Shown here: piece by piece, positions 21,679-30,985 of the stretch
How the letters are laid out: each line of letters begins with the position of its first letter
How positions within the stretch are numbered: the stretch's first letter is position 1
Source of the DNA: Cudoniella acicularis
Taxonomy: Eukaryota > Ascomycota > Leotiomycetes > Helotiales > Helotiaceae
Reading direction: 5' to 3'
NCBI GenBank assembly: GCA_013054445.1
Contig: JAAMPI010000569.1
Location: 1 to 31,927, forward strand
Length of the DNA: 31,927 bases
The notes under the pieces: generated by a model
The model's input: the letters and a program-made list of their open reading frames with translations, nothing else
The model's database searches: none
Told to the model about the DNA's origin: nothing
Translations under genes and position numbers: made by a program

Positions 21679-24223
21679 ATGGAGTCAATATCTAGGATAT
21701 CCAGCTTGCTGGAAAGCGGTATGTATTCCTGGCTCACGGTTTAGGTGTTTGATACCGAGCGAATTTTGTGCTGATTTTGAAACGCAGCACGAGAGCTCAC
21801 GCTCGATGCGGCCCAGTCCGCCAGAAGCTCTCGCAGCTCCACCAAGACCCTACCCGCAGCGCAGATCAAGAAGCTGCTCGACAGTCGAAATGATCGAGAG
21901 GTATTAGATGGGTTGAGGAAGGTCATCTCTGTACGTAGCACTGCTCTAGCTGAGTACTCACCTCGAAAATCCCCCGAGGGATATTTCATGATGCAGCGTA
22001 TTTATTTCAAGAGGCTAATTTTTACTTCATAAGATGATGTATCGCTCCCAACCCTGCCTTACCTTCTTCTCTTCAGTCGTCAAGAACGTCGCCTCCCCGA
22101 ATATTGAAATAAAAAAGCTCGTTTACATCTACCTCCTCAACCACGCCGAACAAGAACCAGATCTCGCCCTCCTCTCCATCAACACTATCCAGAAGTCCCT
22201 CTCAGATGGAAATCCACAAGTGCGAGCCCTCGCGCTCAAGACCATGTCAGGCATACGCGTTCCGGTTATCAGTCAGATTGTGTCGTTGGCGATTAAGAAG
22301 GGTCTTGGAGATATGAGTCCGTATGTTAGGAAGGCGGCTGCGCTTGCGATTCCGAAATGCTATAGACTGGATCCGAATACGCTTCCCCAACTGCTGGAAT
22401 ATTTGTCGACCTTGCTGGGAGATAAACAGTATTACGTGGCGGGTGCTGCTGTGAAGGCCTTTATGGAGGTCTGCCCGGAACGAATCGACCTGATCCATCA
22501 ACACTACCGGAGTTTGGTTAAGAAACTTGTGGACATGGATGAGTGGAGTCAGTTGGTCACATTGAGGCTAATGACTATTTACTCGAGGAAATGTTTCCCC
22601 CAAAGGTCACAAAGGGTCAAGAAAAGCAATGGGGCCCGAGGATTTTATGGCGACGAAGAAGAGGAAGTGCAGGAGGACGTTGCAGAAGTCGTCCAAGTAC
22701 TCGACCCTGACCTCGAGCTTCTCCTAAAAACCACAAAACCACTCCTACAAAGTCGAAATTCAGCTGTAGTGGTCGCCGTCACCCGTTGTTACCTTAATCT
22801 CGGCACGCAAGAATACATCAACAGCGCCATTGGCCCTTTGATTGCATTATTGCGAGGACCCCAGGACATCCAACACATCTCACTTTACAATATAGTCTCT
22901 GTGTGTCTCACAAGGCCAGAAGCGTTTGTTAAATATGCTTCTCATTTTCTAGTTCGAGCTACGGATCCACCACAAGTATGGGAATTAAAATTGGAAGTCC
23001 TAACCTTGATATTTCCCCATTGCGATGCTTACCTTAAGAGCATCATCTTGAACGAACTGGAGCATTTCTCCCAAGGTTCTGATAAAGAACTCGTTCGAGA
23101 GGCAGTTCGAGCTATTGGCAGATGCGCCCAAAGCGATTCTAGAACATCAGCAAGATGCTTGCGACTTCTCCTGAAGCAAATCACTAGTTTGGATGGGAAT
23201 TTGGTTGCAGAATCCTTGACCGTCATCAGGCATCTGATCCAACAAGATCCGGCATCTCATACGAATACGGTGATTCGGCTTGCCAAGAACCTCGACACTG
23301 CGACAAATCCTCGAGCACGAGCATCGATAATCTGGCTAGTGGGAGAATTTGCTGGCAGCGATGGAGAGAACAACATAGCACCAGATGTGCTCCGAATTTT
23401 GGCCAAAGGCTTCGCTGATGAAGCAGAACCTGCAAAATTACAAATCGTTCTCTTGGCAGCCAAAGTTTACCTTCATTACCTCAACCGCACAAACGCCACT
23501 CCTAACATTGTAAAACCTTCGCAGCCACCACCACTAACCGATTATTCATCAGCCGGAGGCAATGAAGGGTTCGCCGAATTCGATGAAAAGGTCGAGTCCA
23601 GCTATGTGGAGCCTGAAACCGAGCATCCTATCGTGATATTATGGAACTACATCCTCCTCCTTGCCCGCTACGACACCTCGTACGACCTGCGTGACAGAAC
23701 AAGGCTCTATAAAGCGCTCCTCGTTGTGCCATCCTCCACACAACTCGCAAGCCTCATGTTATTAGCTCCGAAGCCTGTGCCACATACTCCGAGTCCATCC
23801 GAAAGTCGCACAGGTTTTACGCTTGGTTCAGCAAGTCTTGTTGTGGGCGAAGATACCGGTTTACACGGGCTCAGGGGTTACGAAGCCCTACCATACTGGG
23901 TACAAGCCGGCAAAGAGCCGGATCCCTCCTTGAGGGATACCGATATTAGTAAGATGGAATACGACGAGAAGAGGCTTGTGCCAGCTAGCGAACGATTAGA
24001 CAGCGCAATCAAAGATACGAGGACGGCGTCGCCATCGAGGACTAATGGGTTTGGCGCCGCTTCTGCGGGGAAAGAGAAGTCACTTGATGACTGGCTGGCG
24101 GAAAGCGAGGCTGAAGAGGAAAGCGAGGAAGAAACCGATGAAGATGCGGAAGAAAGTGAGGAGGAAGATGCATCTAGCGAAGAAGGTTCCGAGGTAGAAG
24201 NCGACAGCGTAGACGGGATTTGA
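21679..24223 (+). CDS. apl6: AP-3 complex beta subunit (beta3 adaptin)
   Basis: Large subunit of the AP-3 adaptor, which sorts cargo from the Golgi or endosome to the vacuole. Exons 21679-21718, 21788-21930 and 22034-24223, with introns of 69 and 103 nt; 790 aa. The first two exons give MESISRISSLLES and RELTLDAAQSARSSRSS, then KKLLDSRNDREVLDGLRKVI. Exon 3 begins MMYRSQPCLTFFSSVVKNVA and carries the adaptin N-terminal HEAT-like solenoid (LVYIYLLNHAEQEPDLALL, IRVPVISQIVSLAIKKGL, SPYVRKAAALAIPKCYRLDP). The C-terminus has the expected SLDDWLAESEAEEESEEET acidic hinge. The start at 21679 rather than the later ATG pair is supported by the conserved first exons. Oddities: an N at 24201 within the third-last-line acidic tail (residue unknown), and the last ten or so codons coincide with a tandem-repeat unit that continues downstream in another frame, so the native C-terminus may have been replaced. 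Confidence 0.94.
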
Positions 24224-25000
24224 CCATCCCTCGTGGTGGAGATGCCATCTTCCCAGAGGTTGTGTAGCAATTGCTTCCTGCAGAAAGGGCCCAAGCTGCT
24301 GCTGTCTCATCGGAAGATATATCAACAGAAGATATGGAGATTGTCCCATGGGCTCCCCCTTCAGCAGGACCGCTTGTAGAGAACGCCTATACTGCTATTG
24401 CCCCAAGATCAAGAAGTCTTTACGGACGTCACAATATCAGCCCGAGAGGCCGCTCTGCCAGCCCTACCACTCATTCGCACCGCTCAGGGCGCTCAGACTC
24501 CACCGACAGACAACGTAGACGGGATTTGACCAGCGCTCGTAGCGGAGATTCCCGTATCAGAGATACCATCTTCCCAGGTTCTGCGCAGCAACTACTTCCA
24601 GCAGGTCCACCTATAGAAAGCACCCAGGCTGCTACTGTCTCAGAAGATGTATCAATAGAAGACATGGAAATGGTTCCATAGGCTCCTTCTTTAGCAGGAC
24701 AGTTAGTAAACAAAGCGCGTACCGCCGTCGCGTCAAGGTCAAGGAGCCTAGATAGACGCCGCAAGATCACCTAGAGGGGCCGTTCTACAAGTCCTACTAT
24801 TGATATAAACCGTTCAGAACGACGAAGAGAACGATCAGCCTCGTCTCATCGCGAGAGACAACGGAGTCGACGCTCAGGCACTTCTCTAGAAGACTTGGAG
24901 ATTGTCTAATGGGTTCCCCCTCCGCGGACTGCAGCTGAACCGCTTGTACAGCATAGCCATTCCGCTACCATCCCGTCAGTATCTACACTTCCAGCTGCCC
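24202..25000 (+). repeat. Tandem 306-bp coding-type repeats, decayed
   Basis: Two long units and one shortened unit can be aligned. CGTAGACGGGATTTGACC occurs at 24208 and again at 24514, a period of 306 nt (102 codons). Each unit then gives, in one plus frame, similar text: IFPEVV-stop-QLLPAE against IFPGSAQQLLPAG, SEDISTEDMEIVPWAPP against SEDVSIEDMEMVP-stop-AP, and RGRSASPTTH against RGRSTSPTID. A third unit from about 24851 has lost its middle (RERQRSRRSGTSLEDLEIV). In-frame stops occur where the sister copy has CAG (24268-24270), TGG (near 24680), CCG (near 24771) and CCA (24907-24909); the first two are C-to-T or G-to-A changes. The frame matches the ORF at 25066-25956, so all this was once a single long repetitive protein gene. 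Confidence 0.75.
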
Positions 25001-25065
25001 AACCATCGGCAGCACCTATATTCAGTCAACAGATCCGAGATAGAACCTTCTCTACGCTTCCAGAT

Positions 25066-25956
25066 ATGCAGCTATCTGCGGCACCTATGCTCACGTTTAG
25101 TGAGGAGACTATGGCCTCTGCGGTGTTCAGTCAGGAGGCTCAAAGTAGAACCGTCTCGGCCCTTGCATCTGCTCAACCAGCTGCGGCAACTATGTCCGTG
25201 CTTAAGCAGAATATTCAAGATAGAACCATCTCTGCGCTTCCAGCTACCGAGCCATCTGCAACACCTTTGCTCATATTTGGGCAGGAACGATTAGTTGAAG
25301 ACATAACTATCTCTTTACAGGATGCTTCACGATTAATTTTCCGTCGCCAGACAAGAACAGCGGCGAGGTCGTTCATAGTGCTCTCTCTTGCCGGTAGGGA
25401 TCACTTCCGTGTACGTAAAGCTGATCCGACTGATACCGCCTCCATGGTCAATGCTCTGCAGCTGCAGTCCAAGGCTCCAACCATTACCCTTGCCGTTGCG
25501 AGCGATCAAGGCAAGCGAATCAAGCTAGCTGCTCCTACAACCATCCTTGAGGAAGCCCGTGCCCAGAAGCTCGATATGGCCCTCGTGGTCTCGAGGCTGG
25601 ATGCTGGGGAGGTAGTTCGCCGATTAGAAGATTTCGAAGAACCGGGCGAGGAACTACGCCACAAGGAACCTCAACCCAGTCTTACCGTCAACGAGATTGT
25701 GAAACGTAATGGCAAACCCATTCAGATTTTAATTTGGGACGGGAGTAGGTGGGAGATCGGGACGAAAAATGTCACCTATAGCCTAACAGAGGAGAAGGTG
25801 AGGTTTTACATGTTGAAGGTCAAAGGTGTCCGCCCTTATGACTGTGAGGGGACTCGTCTCAATGTTGAAGATTGCTTTCGTGGTGCTCAGAAGGACTCTC
25901 CCCCGACAATTTACCTCTGCCTTCCAGAACAAGCCAGTTCTGCCATTGAGCTCTAA
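25066..25956 (+). CDS. Unrecognised repeat-bearing protein, perhaps a truncated gene
   Basis: Open frame of 296 codons from the first ATG after the last upstream stop; the frame itself is open from 24910. The N-terminal third continues a second, smaller repeat family of 35-40 residues: QDRTISALPATEPSATPLL resembles RDRTFSTLPDMQLSAAPML and SRTVSALASAQPAAATMSV. After that comes a non-repetitive region: EDITISLQDASRLIFRRQTR, ILEEARAQKLDMALVVSRLD, and a C-terminal PIQILIWDGSRWEIGTKNVT with YMLKVKGVRPYDCEGTRLNV. I do not recognise these domains. Because the true N-terminus lies among decayed repeats, this could be the surviving 3' part of a pseudogene or an active gene with a new start. Ends TAA at 25954-25956. 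Confidence 0.45.
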   Translation: MQLSAAPMLTFSEETMASAVFSQEAQSRTVSALASAQPAAATMSVLKQNIQDRTISALPATEPSATPLLIFGQERLVEDITISLQDASRLIFRRQTRTAARSFIVLSLAGRDHFRVRKADPTDTASMVNALQLQSKAPTITLAVASDQGKRIKLAAPTTILEEARAQKLDMALVVSRLDAGEVVRRLEDFEEPGEELRHKEPQPSLTVNEIVKRNGKPIQILIWDGSRWEIGTKNVTYSLTEEKVRFYMLKVKGVRPYDCEGTRLNVEDCFRGAQKDSPPTIYLCLPEQASSAIEL

Positions 25957-26065
25957 ACCTCTGCGGCGGCGCCTTTTATACCCGCCTTTTATCTTTACAC
26001 AGTAGACTGGGGCCTAATAATGCTATTCCACTTATATTGCTGCTTAAAAAGCTTGAAACACGTAT

Positions 26066-26488
26066 TTAATATCTCAACATAGTCAAAGCCTCAGCTACCT
26101 CTTTTACCCGCTTATCAAAATTTACAACCACTTTTCCAGGGACTTCTACCAAACCCTTGAGGTGATTCTCATCAGCAGCAAGCTTTCCTAATATCACTGA
26201 TTGTATCTCTAACATGTATTCTTTAACATCCAGCTCCTCCAAGAGCTCAAGGTTCTCTCCCGATTGTTCCTCCACTTGCTGTCGCAGCTTAGCCCGCTTC
26301 TGGAGGTACAATTCCTTCTTCTCTTTGAACCTATCCTCGAGGCTGTTGAACTTCTTTCGAGCATGGGGCTTTACTCGTAAAGCTGTCGTCGAACCCTTCA
26401 GCCCTCTACTCGCATTGACTTTGATCTTTACGGATAGAGGAAGATTAGTACGCGGGTGATGGTTTTGTGACTCCGTAGATTCGGACAT
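26066..26488 (-). CDS. Small coiled-coil hypothetical protein
   Basis: From the ATG at 26488 the frame gives 140 aa (MSESTESQNHHPRTNLPLSV ...); an in-frame ATG at 26554 would add 22 residues. Residues 50 onward are strongly charged and helical (EDRFKEKKELYLQKRAKLRQ, then GENLELLEELDVKEYMLEI), consistent with a coiled coil of about 60 residues. The tail is VVNFDKRVKEVAEALTMLRY. No family recognised. I favour the inner ATG because the 66 bases between the two ATGs are a duplicate of the start region. Convergent with the repeat-bearing ORF to the left. Confidence 0.45.
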   Translation of the reverse strand: MSESTESQNHHPRTNLPLSVKIKVNASRGLKGSTTALRVKPHARKKFNSLEDRFKEKKELYLQKRAKLRQQVEEQSGENLELLEELDVKEYMLEIQSVILGKLAADENHLKGLVEVPGKVVVNFDKRVKEVAEALTMLRY

Positions 26489-26577
26489 ATGGTTTGGAGA
26501 TAATTTAAGTTGTAGTAGACCGTGAAATTTTCGTGGCCCCGTAACTTCCGACATGGTGTTTAAAGATAATTGAGTTG
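26463..26577 (-). repeat. Tandem duplication of a 50-bp start-codon region
   Basis: 26528-26577 and 26463-26512 align over about 50 bp on the minus strand, each containing an AATTATCT leader, a short A/C stretch, ATGTC, then a GAA-TACGG coding start and a CACAA/CACGA end. The offset is 65 bp, close to the spacing of the two in-frame ATGs. Both copies have diverged by roughly a quarter. Confidence 0.6.
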
Positions 26578-28042
26578 AATAAGTGCAGACAATATGCGGC
26601 CAGAGGCTGAGTTCTCAATGTTACTAAGCAATGTGGGTAGTAGGATGGAGGCCCATATTGGAATCGCTCAGACATGGTCTGAGGCAAAAAAGTTGTGACG
26701 CAGCATAGCAATTGCCGATTCTAAGTTTGGGCTTCGGAGCCAGAACCGGCCTCTCTAAACCTGCGCAGTCAATCCCCAGTCAAGTAATATTTGTAAGCGC
26801 TACTNTAAGGTTTGCGCCCTGTAATAGCTATTCTCTGTGTCCGCACCCTGTCTCTACACCCTGTCTCTACACCCTTGTCTTTGCACCCTCTTAGGTGAGA
26901 TCATGTGTCTAGCCAATGAGGGAAGTTAGTGTTATACTGCCTCCAATAATTTTATGTTGTGATTTCCGGGCCGACCCGTAGAAGATCATGTTTGTGGAAC
27001 TAATGGCACGGCTTCCAGCACAAGAGACTTAAATGCCAAATAGAGTCTCTAACGTCTGTCCCTGCGTGCCGAGACGCACCCTGTCACGAGACAAATCTAT
27101 AGTTTTAGAATCACAAAATTTTTCTTAGCAAGTCTTTCAAGTTGTTATTTATATGCCACTTTCTCTAATTCTTTCTCCTTAAGGAGACCACTTAAGCATA
27201 AGAAAAAGACTATGGTTGACTATGCTGTCGATCGTTTTAATCACGCCACCGATTGCCACTTCTGCTGTTCCCCCCCTGTTTAATCGCGACTATTAAAGTC
27301 TTTTCAAAATTCGGAGCATTTAAGGAAAGGTCCTATCACGAAATAATATGGTTCCAAATTTTGAAGACACCCAGAAAGGGAAAGAATGCAGTCCGGGAGA
27401 CGCCGGTGCGATGAGGGGTTCTACTTGTTTCAGTGCTAAGTAATGTATATTAGCCGAGATAAAAGTTTACTATGTTCACGCCCGGGCTCGCTATATTTTA
27501 CGTAGCCACGATTCTCAGGTTTAGTCACGTGTGTGGCGTAGTAATTTAAATTTCCCTACATCGCGTGCAGCGATGTATGCTCTTACGTAATAGAGTCTGT
27601 TGCTGCCAAGCATGGTCTGCTTAACCCTTGCGGAAACTTCCCCTCTTCCCGATGTACTCCGCACTAGGATTTCGATCGCTACAAACGATGCTGACAGCAT
27701 GTTTGAGTTCAATGTCTGCTCCGACCCTGGCTGCGAGTCGGTGTTTGCATGCTCGATTTACAACGCGGCAACACTTCGATTCAGATATAAGTTCTGCGTT
27801 GAATGAGTTGGCGAGGCTCGAGAACCTTGGGGCAGTGATAACGCTCGCCAGCTCCCTTCCCGAAATGTTCGGAGTCGGAGGGATGTTGGGCACGAAGAGG
27901 AAGAGGGGCTAGATTTCGATCTGGCTGCCCGACAACACTCTTGCAGAAGTTGCAACCACCTGCACTTTACCTCTTCCAGTCTTCCTCAGCCGTATTGTAA
28001 GTGCCATTTAAGTGATTGTTCGCAGCGGCTAACGGTAAATAG
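26578..28042. other. 1.5 kb without a supportable gene
   Basis: Short frames on both strands only. At 27628-27912 plus and 27621-27893 minus, two overlapping frames of about 90 codons face each other; the plus one ends GMLGTKRKRG before TAG and could be a gene remnant, but neither has motifs. A possible intron (GTAAGTGCC at about 27999 to AATAG at 28042) lies just before the next ATG, but no in-frame upstream exon is evident. Confidence 0.5.
26844..26890. repeat. 13-bp tandem repeat
   Basis: CACCCTGTCTCTA twice exactly, followed by two decayed units beginning CACCC. Non-coding. A preceding ambiguous base (N) is at 26805. Confidence 0.7.
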
Positions 28043-28834
28043 ATGACATCGAATTCCGGTGGCGATACACAGTGTGAGCGGTGCGGATGCGCGGACAACA
28101 ATCATACCTTCGGACTTTGTGAAGGTCGGGATGGGAAAGGGAAGCGTTCGGTGCGTTGCACATTCGTGTGGGCTCGTTGTTCTACCGGCGGCCATAACGA
28201 CATTGCCGATGTGAAATACGTCGATTGCTATCGGTGTTCAAGGCATCCTGGAGCCCCTCCATCCAGCGGCGACTTTTGGGGAAGCCAACCCGACGACGAA
28301 TACCCAATCTATACAGCCGATGAGTTAAAAATCCCATGGCCGGGACACGAGGATGAGTCTCATGGGAGCAAGGGCAAGGGAAAGGGGAAAGGCAGGAATG
28401 ATGATACGGAACAGTCATGGGAGGCAGGACATAGTCGAGTCGATTCTGGGGCTTCTGAAGATCCACTTCAGTGGACCGAGGACAGGTATAAGGAGGAGAC
28501 GGGAGGACTTATAGAAGGCTTTGGAAATACCACTATAGATGACAAGACTAACACAGCATGGAGTGCATGGAGTGCATGGAGTTGGAGTGGTGAGAGATGG
28601 GAGAGATATCGTGCAGATCCCGAGGGTACATACGAGTATGATCATCAGAAAGGCTCTGGAACATGGAGTAAGTGGACTTGGGACCCAGAAGCAGGCCATC
28701 ACTACAGTTCTACTCGAGACCCTGATGGGCAGCTATATTATATATATAATACGCCTGAGGAAAGTTCGGCTACGACATTCACAGCTGGTGAGGGAACAGC
28801 TGAGAAAGGAAAGGGCAGAAAGAGGCGCAAATGA
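28043..28834 (+). CDS. Cys-rich and Trp-rich hypothetical protein
   Basis: 263-aa ORF starting MTSNSGGDTQCERCGC. Residues 10-75 hold nine cysteines (CERCGC, LCEG, RCTFVWARC, then VDCYRCSRHPG), with His residues nearby, a likely zinc-binding region of no family I can name. A GKGKGKGKG linker follows, then from about residue 170 an aromatic section with WSAWSAWSWSGERW (a 9-nt tandem repeat in the DNA) and two similar segments: RYRADPEGTYEYDHQKG and WTWDPEAGHHYSSTRDPDGQ, ending QLYYIYNT. These look like short repeats around W/Y-x-DPEG. The C-terminus KGKGRKRRK is a plausible nuclear localisation signal. No stops or frameshifts. Convergent with the 606-aa ORF, 63 bp between stops. Confidence 0.6.
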   Translation: MTSNSGGDTQCERCGCADNNHTFGLCEGRDGKGKRSVRCTFVWARCSTGGHNDIADVKYVDCYRCSRHPGAPPSSGDFWGSQPDDEYPIYTADELKIPWPGHEDESHGSKGKGKGKGRNDDTEQSWEAGHSRVDSGASEDPLQWTEDRYKEETGGLIEGFGNTTIDDKTNTAWSAWSAWSWSGERWERYRADPEGTYEYDHQKGSGTWSKWTWDPEAGHHYSSTRDPDGQLYYIYNTPEESSATTFTAGEGTAEKGKGRKRRK

Positions 28835-28897
28835 TTGCAAATGAAAACAGAATGCTCGAGCTTTTGGCATATTTTTTGAGTTCAGATACTATTAGTT

Positions 28898-30718
28898 CTA
28901 TGTGGTGGCGGATAGAAACAAGTCCTTTCTCCACCTGTCCACATTACCCCCTAGAGCCTCTTTTCGTCGCTGTTTGTGAGGCAGCGTCTTCCGCCATTCA
29001 TCAACACGACTATGGATAGCATCCAAATCAATAGAGACATCACTTTCAGCACTCTTCAGAGGCGAATAGAACTCGTGCCGTTGAACAAGACTGCCGCCAA
29101 ACCCTTCTTCAACCTGACTCGAACACCACTCGAAAATTCTTCTTGTGGCCGCCTGTGAAGCAGCGTAGTTGATCCGTCTCTCTTGAGTCCTGCTTCCTTT
29201 AATCTCCGCCTGATAAATAGGAAGCAGATCCTTTGGCGAGTGGGATTCCCCCTTAACGTCCAAAATTCCGGTGTCTCTAACACCACTAGGTAGCCAAGTC
29301 CAGAAGTCGTACTTCCACTGATGTGAACAGTCAAGGTGACCATGTAGCTCTAACTCGACATCCTCATATCGCATTATCCCAAAGGGCGCCCACCCATGCT
29401 GTGGAGTGGCAGAGAAGTAATCGTCCTCGTAGTTCTTATGGCAGTCATGACGCAAACGCCAGACATCGGCTCTGGATATTTTCCCATCTTGGACGTATGG
29501 GCCTGGAGAGTGGAGGTCCATGAAAGATTGAGGTATGCCAGTCCAGGCGGCAGCATCGACGGAAGGGTAGGTATGCGGATAAGATCGGAGTTTGTCAAGG
29601 AAGGGCATAATGCTCTTGATGATTGTTCCTGGACCACAAAGGGCTAATCCAAGCCATAATGGCGCGGCCTTTGTGAACGACAGAACTTTAGCGAGAAGTT
29701 CGAGTTTGTTTTCTTGGAGAATAGGGCGCAGAACATCACCAATAGGCGCTATCCAAGCCCCAGCAAAGTTGCATGGCACATTTGGTTCTGAGAACACGCT
29801 CCATAGAATAGAACCAAAATAGTTTGGAGAGAGACTCAATGTCATATAGCGGTCAAGGTGCCTGAAATCCGATGGATATTCGCTTTGACCTAGAGGCTCG
29901 ACATAACGGATTGATAAAGAGGGACGCGGAAGCTCAATCGTGACTGAGCCCAAAGGGGCCGTACTGCGATGGAGCGGAATGCTGAGAGCCGCGGCCAGAG
30001 CTGCAGAGCTTTGGTCTCCAAGGGCGTACGCAACACAAAGCCTTCGAAGGTAACCTGCAGCCTGACTGGCAGTTGGTGGGCTGTGGTGAACATCGACTTC
30101 GCCGACAATCTCGAGATCAAGGTTGTCGACAAGAATTCCCCATGGACTATAGCGATCGTCGGCAGCAATTGAGTATGCAGAACCTTGAGTTGTGATTGCC
30201 TTCCACCATGCCAGTTCTTGCGGCGGAGCGTAGTCGAGTTTGATGTTCACAGATCCAGAAGGACTGTCCAGCGGCTCATAGTGTAAGGCGAGACGCTGTC
30301 TCTCTGCCAGGCTCGCCTTCAAAATATATGCCCAGCCCAGCACGAGTAGAGCGATACCGTTGTTAGGGTTTTCCTCCAAGCGTCGAAAGTTGTCCGAACT
30401 AGATATCCTACACGTTGTAGGATGTCGACGTCTCAGGTGGAACAAATGTCCTTTCTCTGTCTTGTGCTTCATGGAACATGAGTCATCGGAAGATCTCCAA
30501 CTAGAATACCCTTCAATCGAGAGAGAACAACTCGGGATGTCACCCGGAAACGAAGGCACACGGCAAAGGAGTCTCTCAAGTCTATAGCTGCTTTCTGGGA
30601 ATCGTGAAGTCGACATTGCATGGCGAAGAGCAAATTGCCATTGAGAGCTGCTTCTGGAAAGAATCGCGTTTGCTTCAGGGCCATCGTAATCAATCGTGGG
30701 AGTGCCGTGAGCTAACAT
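28898..30718 (-). CDS. Unrecognised 606-aa protein
   Basis: Long single-exon frame; the ATG at 30718-30716 (MLAHGTPTIDYDGPEANAIL) is the first in the open frame, which extends 23 codons further upstream without an ATG. The protein is globular-looking, Trp/Pro/Ser-rich, with no signal peptide. Landmarks: GIALLVLGWAYILKASLAER (a hydrophobic helix near residue 120-140), YFGSILWSVFSEPNVPCNFA, PLWLGLALCGPGTIIKSIMP (second hydrophobic stretch), and the C-terminal RRINYAASQAATRRIFEWCS. I have the impression of a large fungal family of about 600 aa without known function, often multi-copy, but cannot name it. Intact over 600 codons, which argues for selection. Its upstream region is occupied from about 270 bp by a Fot1/pogo-type transposon. 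Confidence 0.75.
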   Translation of the reverse strand: MLAHGTPTIDYDGPEANAILSRSSSQWQFALRHAMSTSRFPESSYRLERLLCRVPSFPGDIPSCSLSIEGYSSWRSSDDSCSMKHKTEKGHLFHLRRRHPTTCRISSSDNFRRLEENPNNGIALLVLGWAYILKASLAERQRLALHYEPLDSPSGSVNIKLDYAPPQELAWWKAITTQGSAYSIAADDRYSPWGILVDNLDLEIVGEVDVHHSPPTASQAAGYLRRLCVAYALGDQSSAALAAALSIPLHRSTAPLGSVTIELPRPSLSIRYVEPLGQSEYPSDFRHLDRYMTLSLSPNYFGSILWSVFSEPNVPCNFAGAWIAPIGDVLRPILQENKLELLAKVLSFTKAAPLWLGLALCGPGTIIKSIMPFLDKLRSYPHTYPSVDAAAWTGIPQSFMDLHSPGPYVQDGKISRADVWRLRHDCHKNYEDDYFSATPQHGWAPFGIMRYEDVELELHGHLDCSHQWKYDFWTWLPSGVRDTGILDVKGESHSPKDLLPIYQAEIKGSRTQERRINYAASQAATRRIFEWCSSQVEEGFGGSLVQRHEFYSPLKSAESDVSIDLDAIHSRVDEWRKTLPHKQRRKEALGGNVDRWRKDLFLSATT

Positions 30719-30985
30719 GTATGATTGTGCGATCCTAGAAGGGATAGATTCACGGTATTTGCGGTTTGAAATTGGCGCGAGCTTCAAGCGTGATGGAGGC
30801 TATTTTCGGAAAATATTTATTCCGGCATGGTGGGCGGCACAAGTGTGTGGCGGAGAATGTTATGCGTGTGGCGCAGAAGCACGCTTCTCGAACTTTCTGT
30901 GGGCAGGTTGCGCGGCAGCACACTGGTCCGTGGGGCCCTGAGAGCGCCCTCTCCTCTCCTCCCACATCTCCATCGCCACGGTAAC
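30719..30985. other. Upstream region of the 606-aa gene, possible transposon edge
   Basis: Contains the promoter of the leftward gene and probably the left end of the pogo-type element. Two GTGTGGCG words (near 30845 and 30867) and a GC-rich stretch with GGTTGCGCGGCAGCAC precede the transposase start. I cannot place the terminal repeat. Confidence 0.4.

Noticed and set aside
27621..27912. Facing frames of about 90 codons on both strands
   Set aside because: Neither has motifs and they overlap; the plus frame could be a gene remnant but the evidence is too weak to call.
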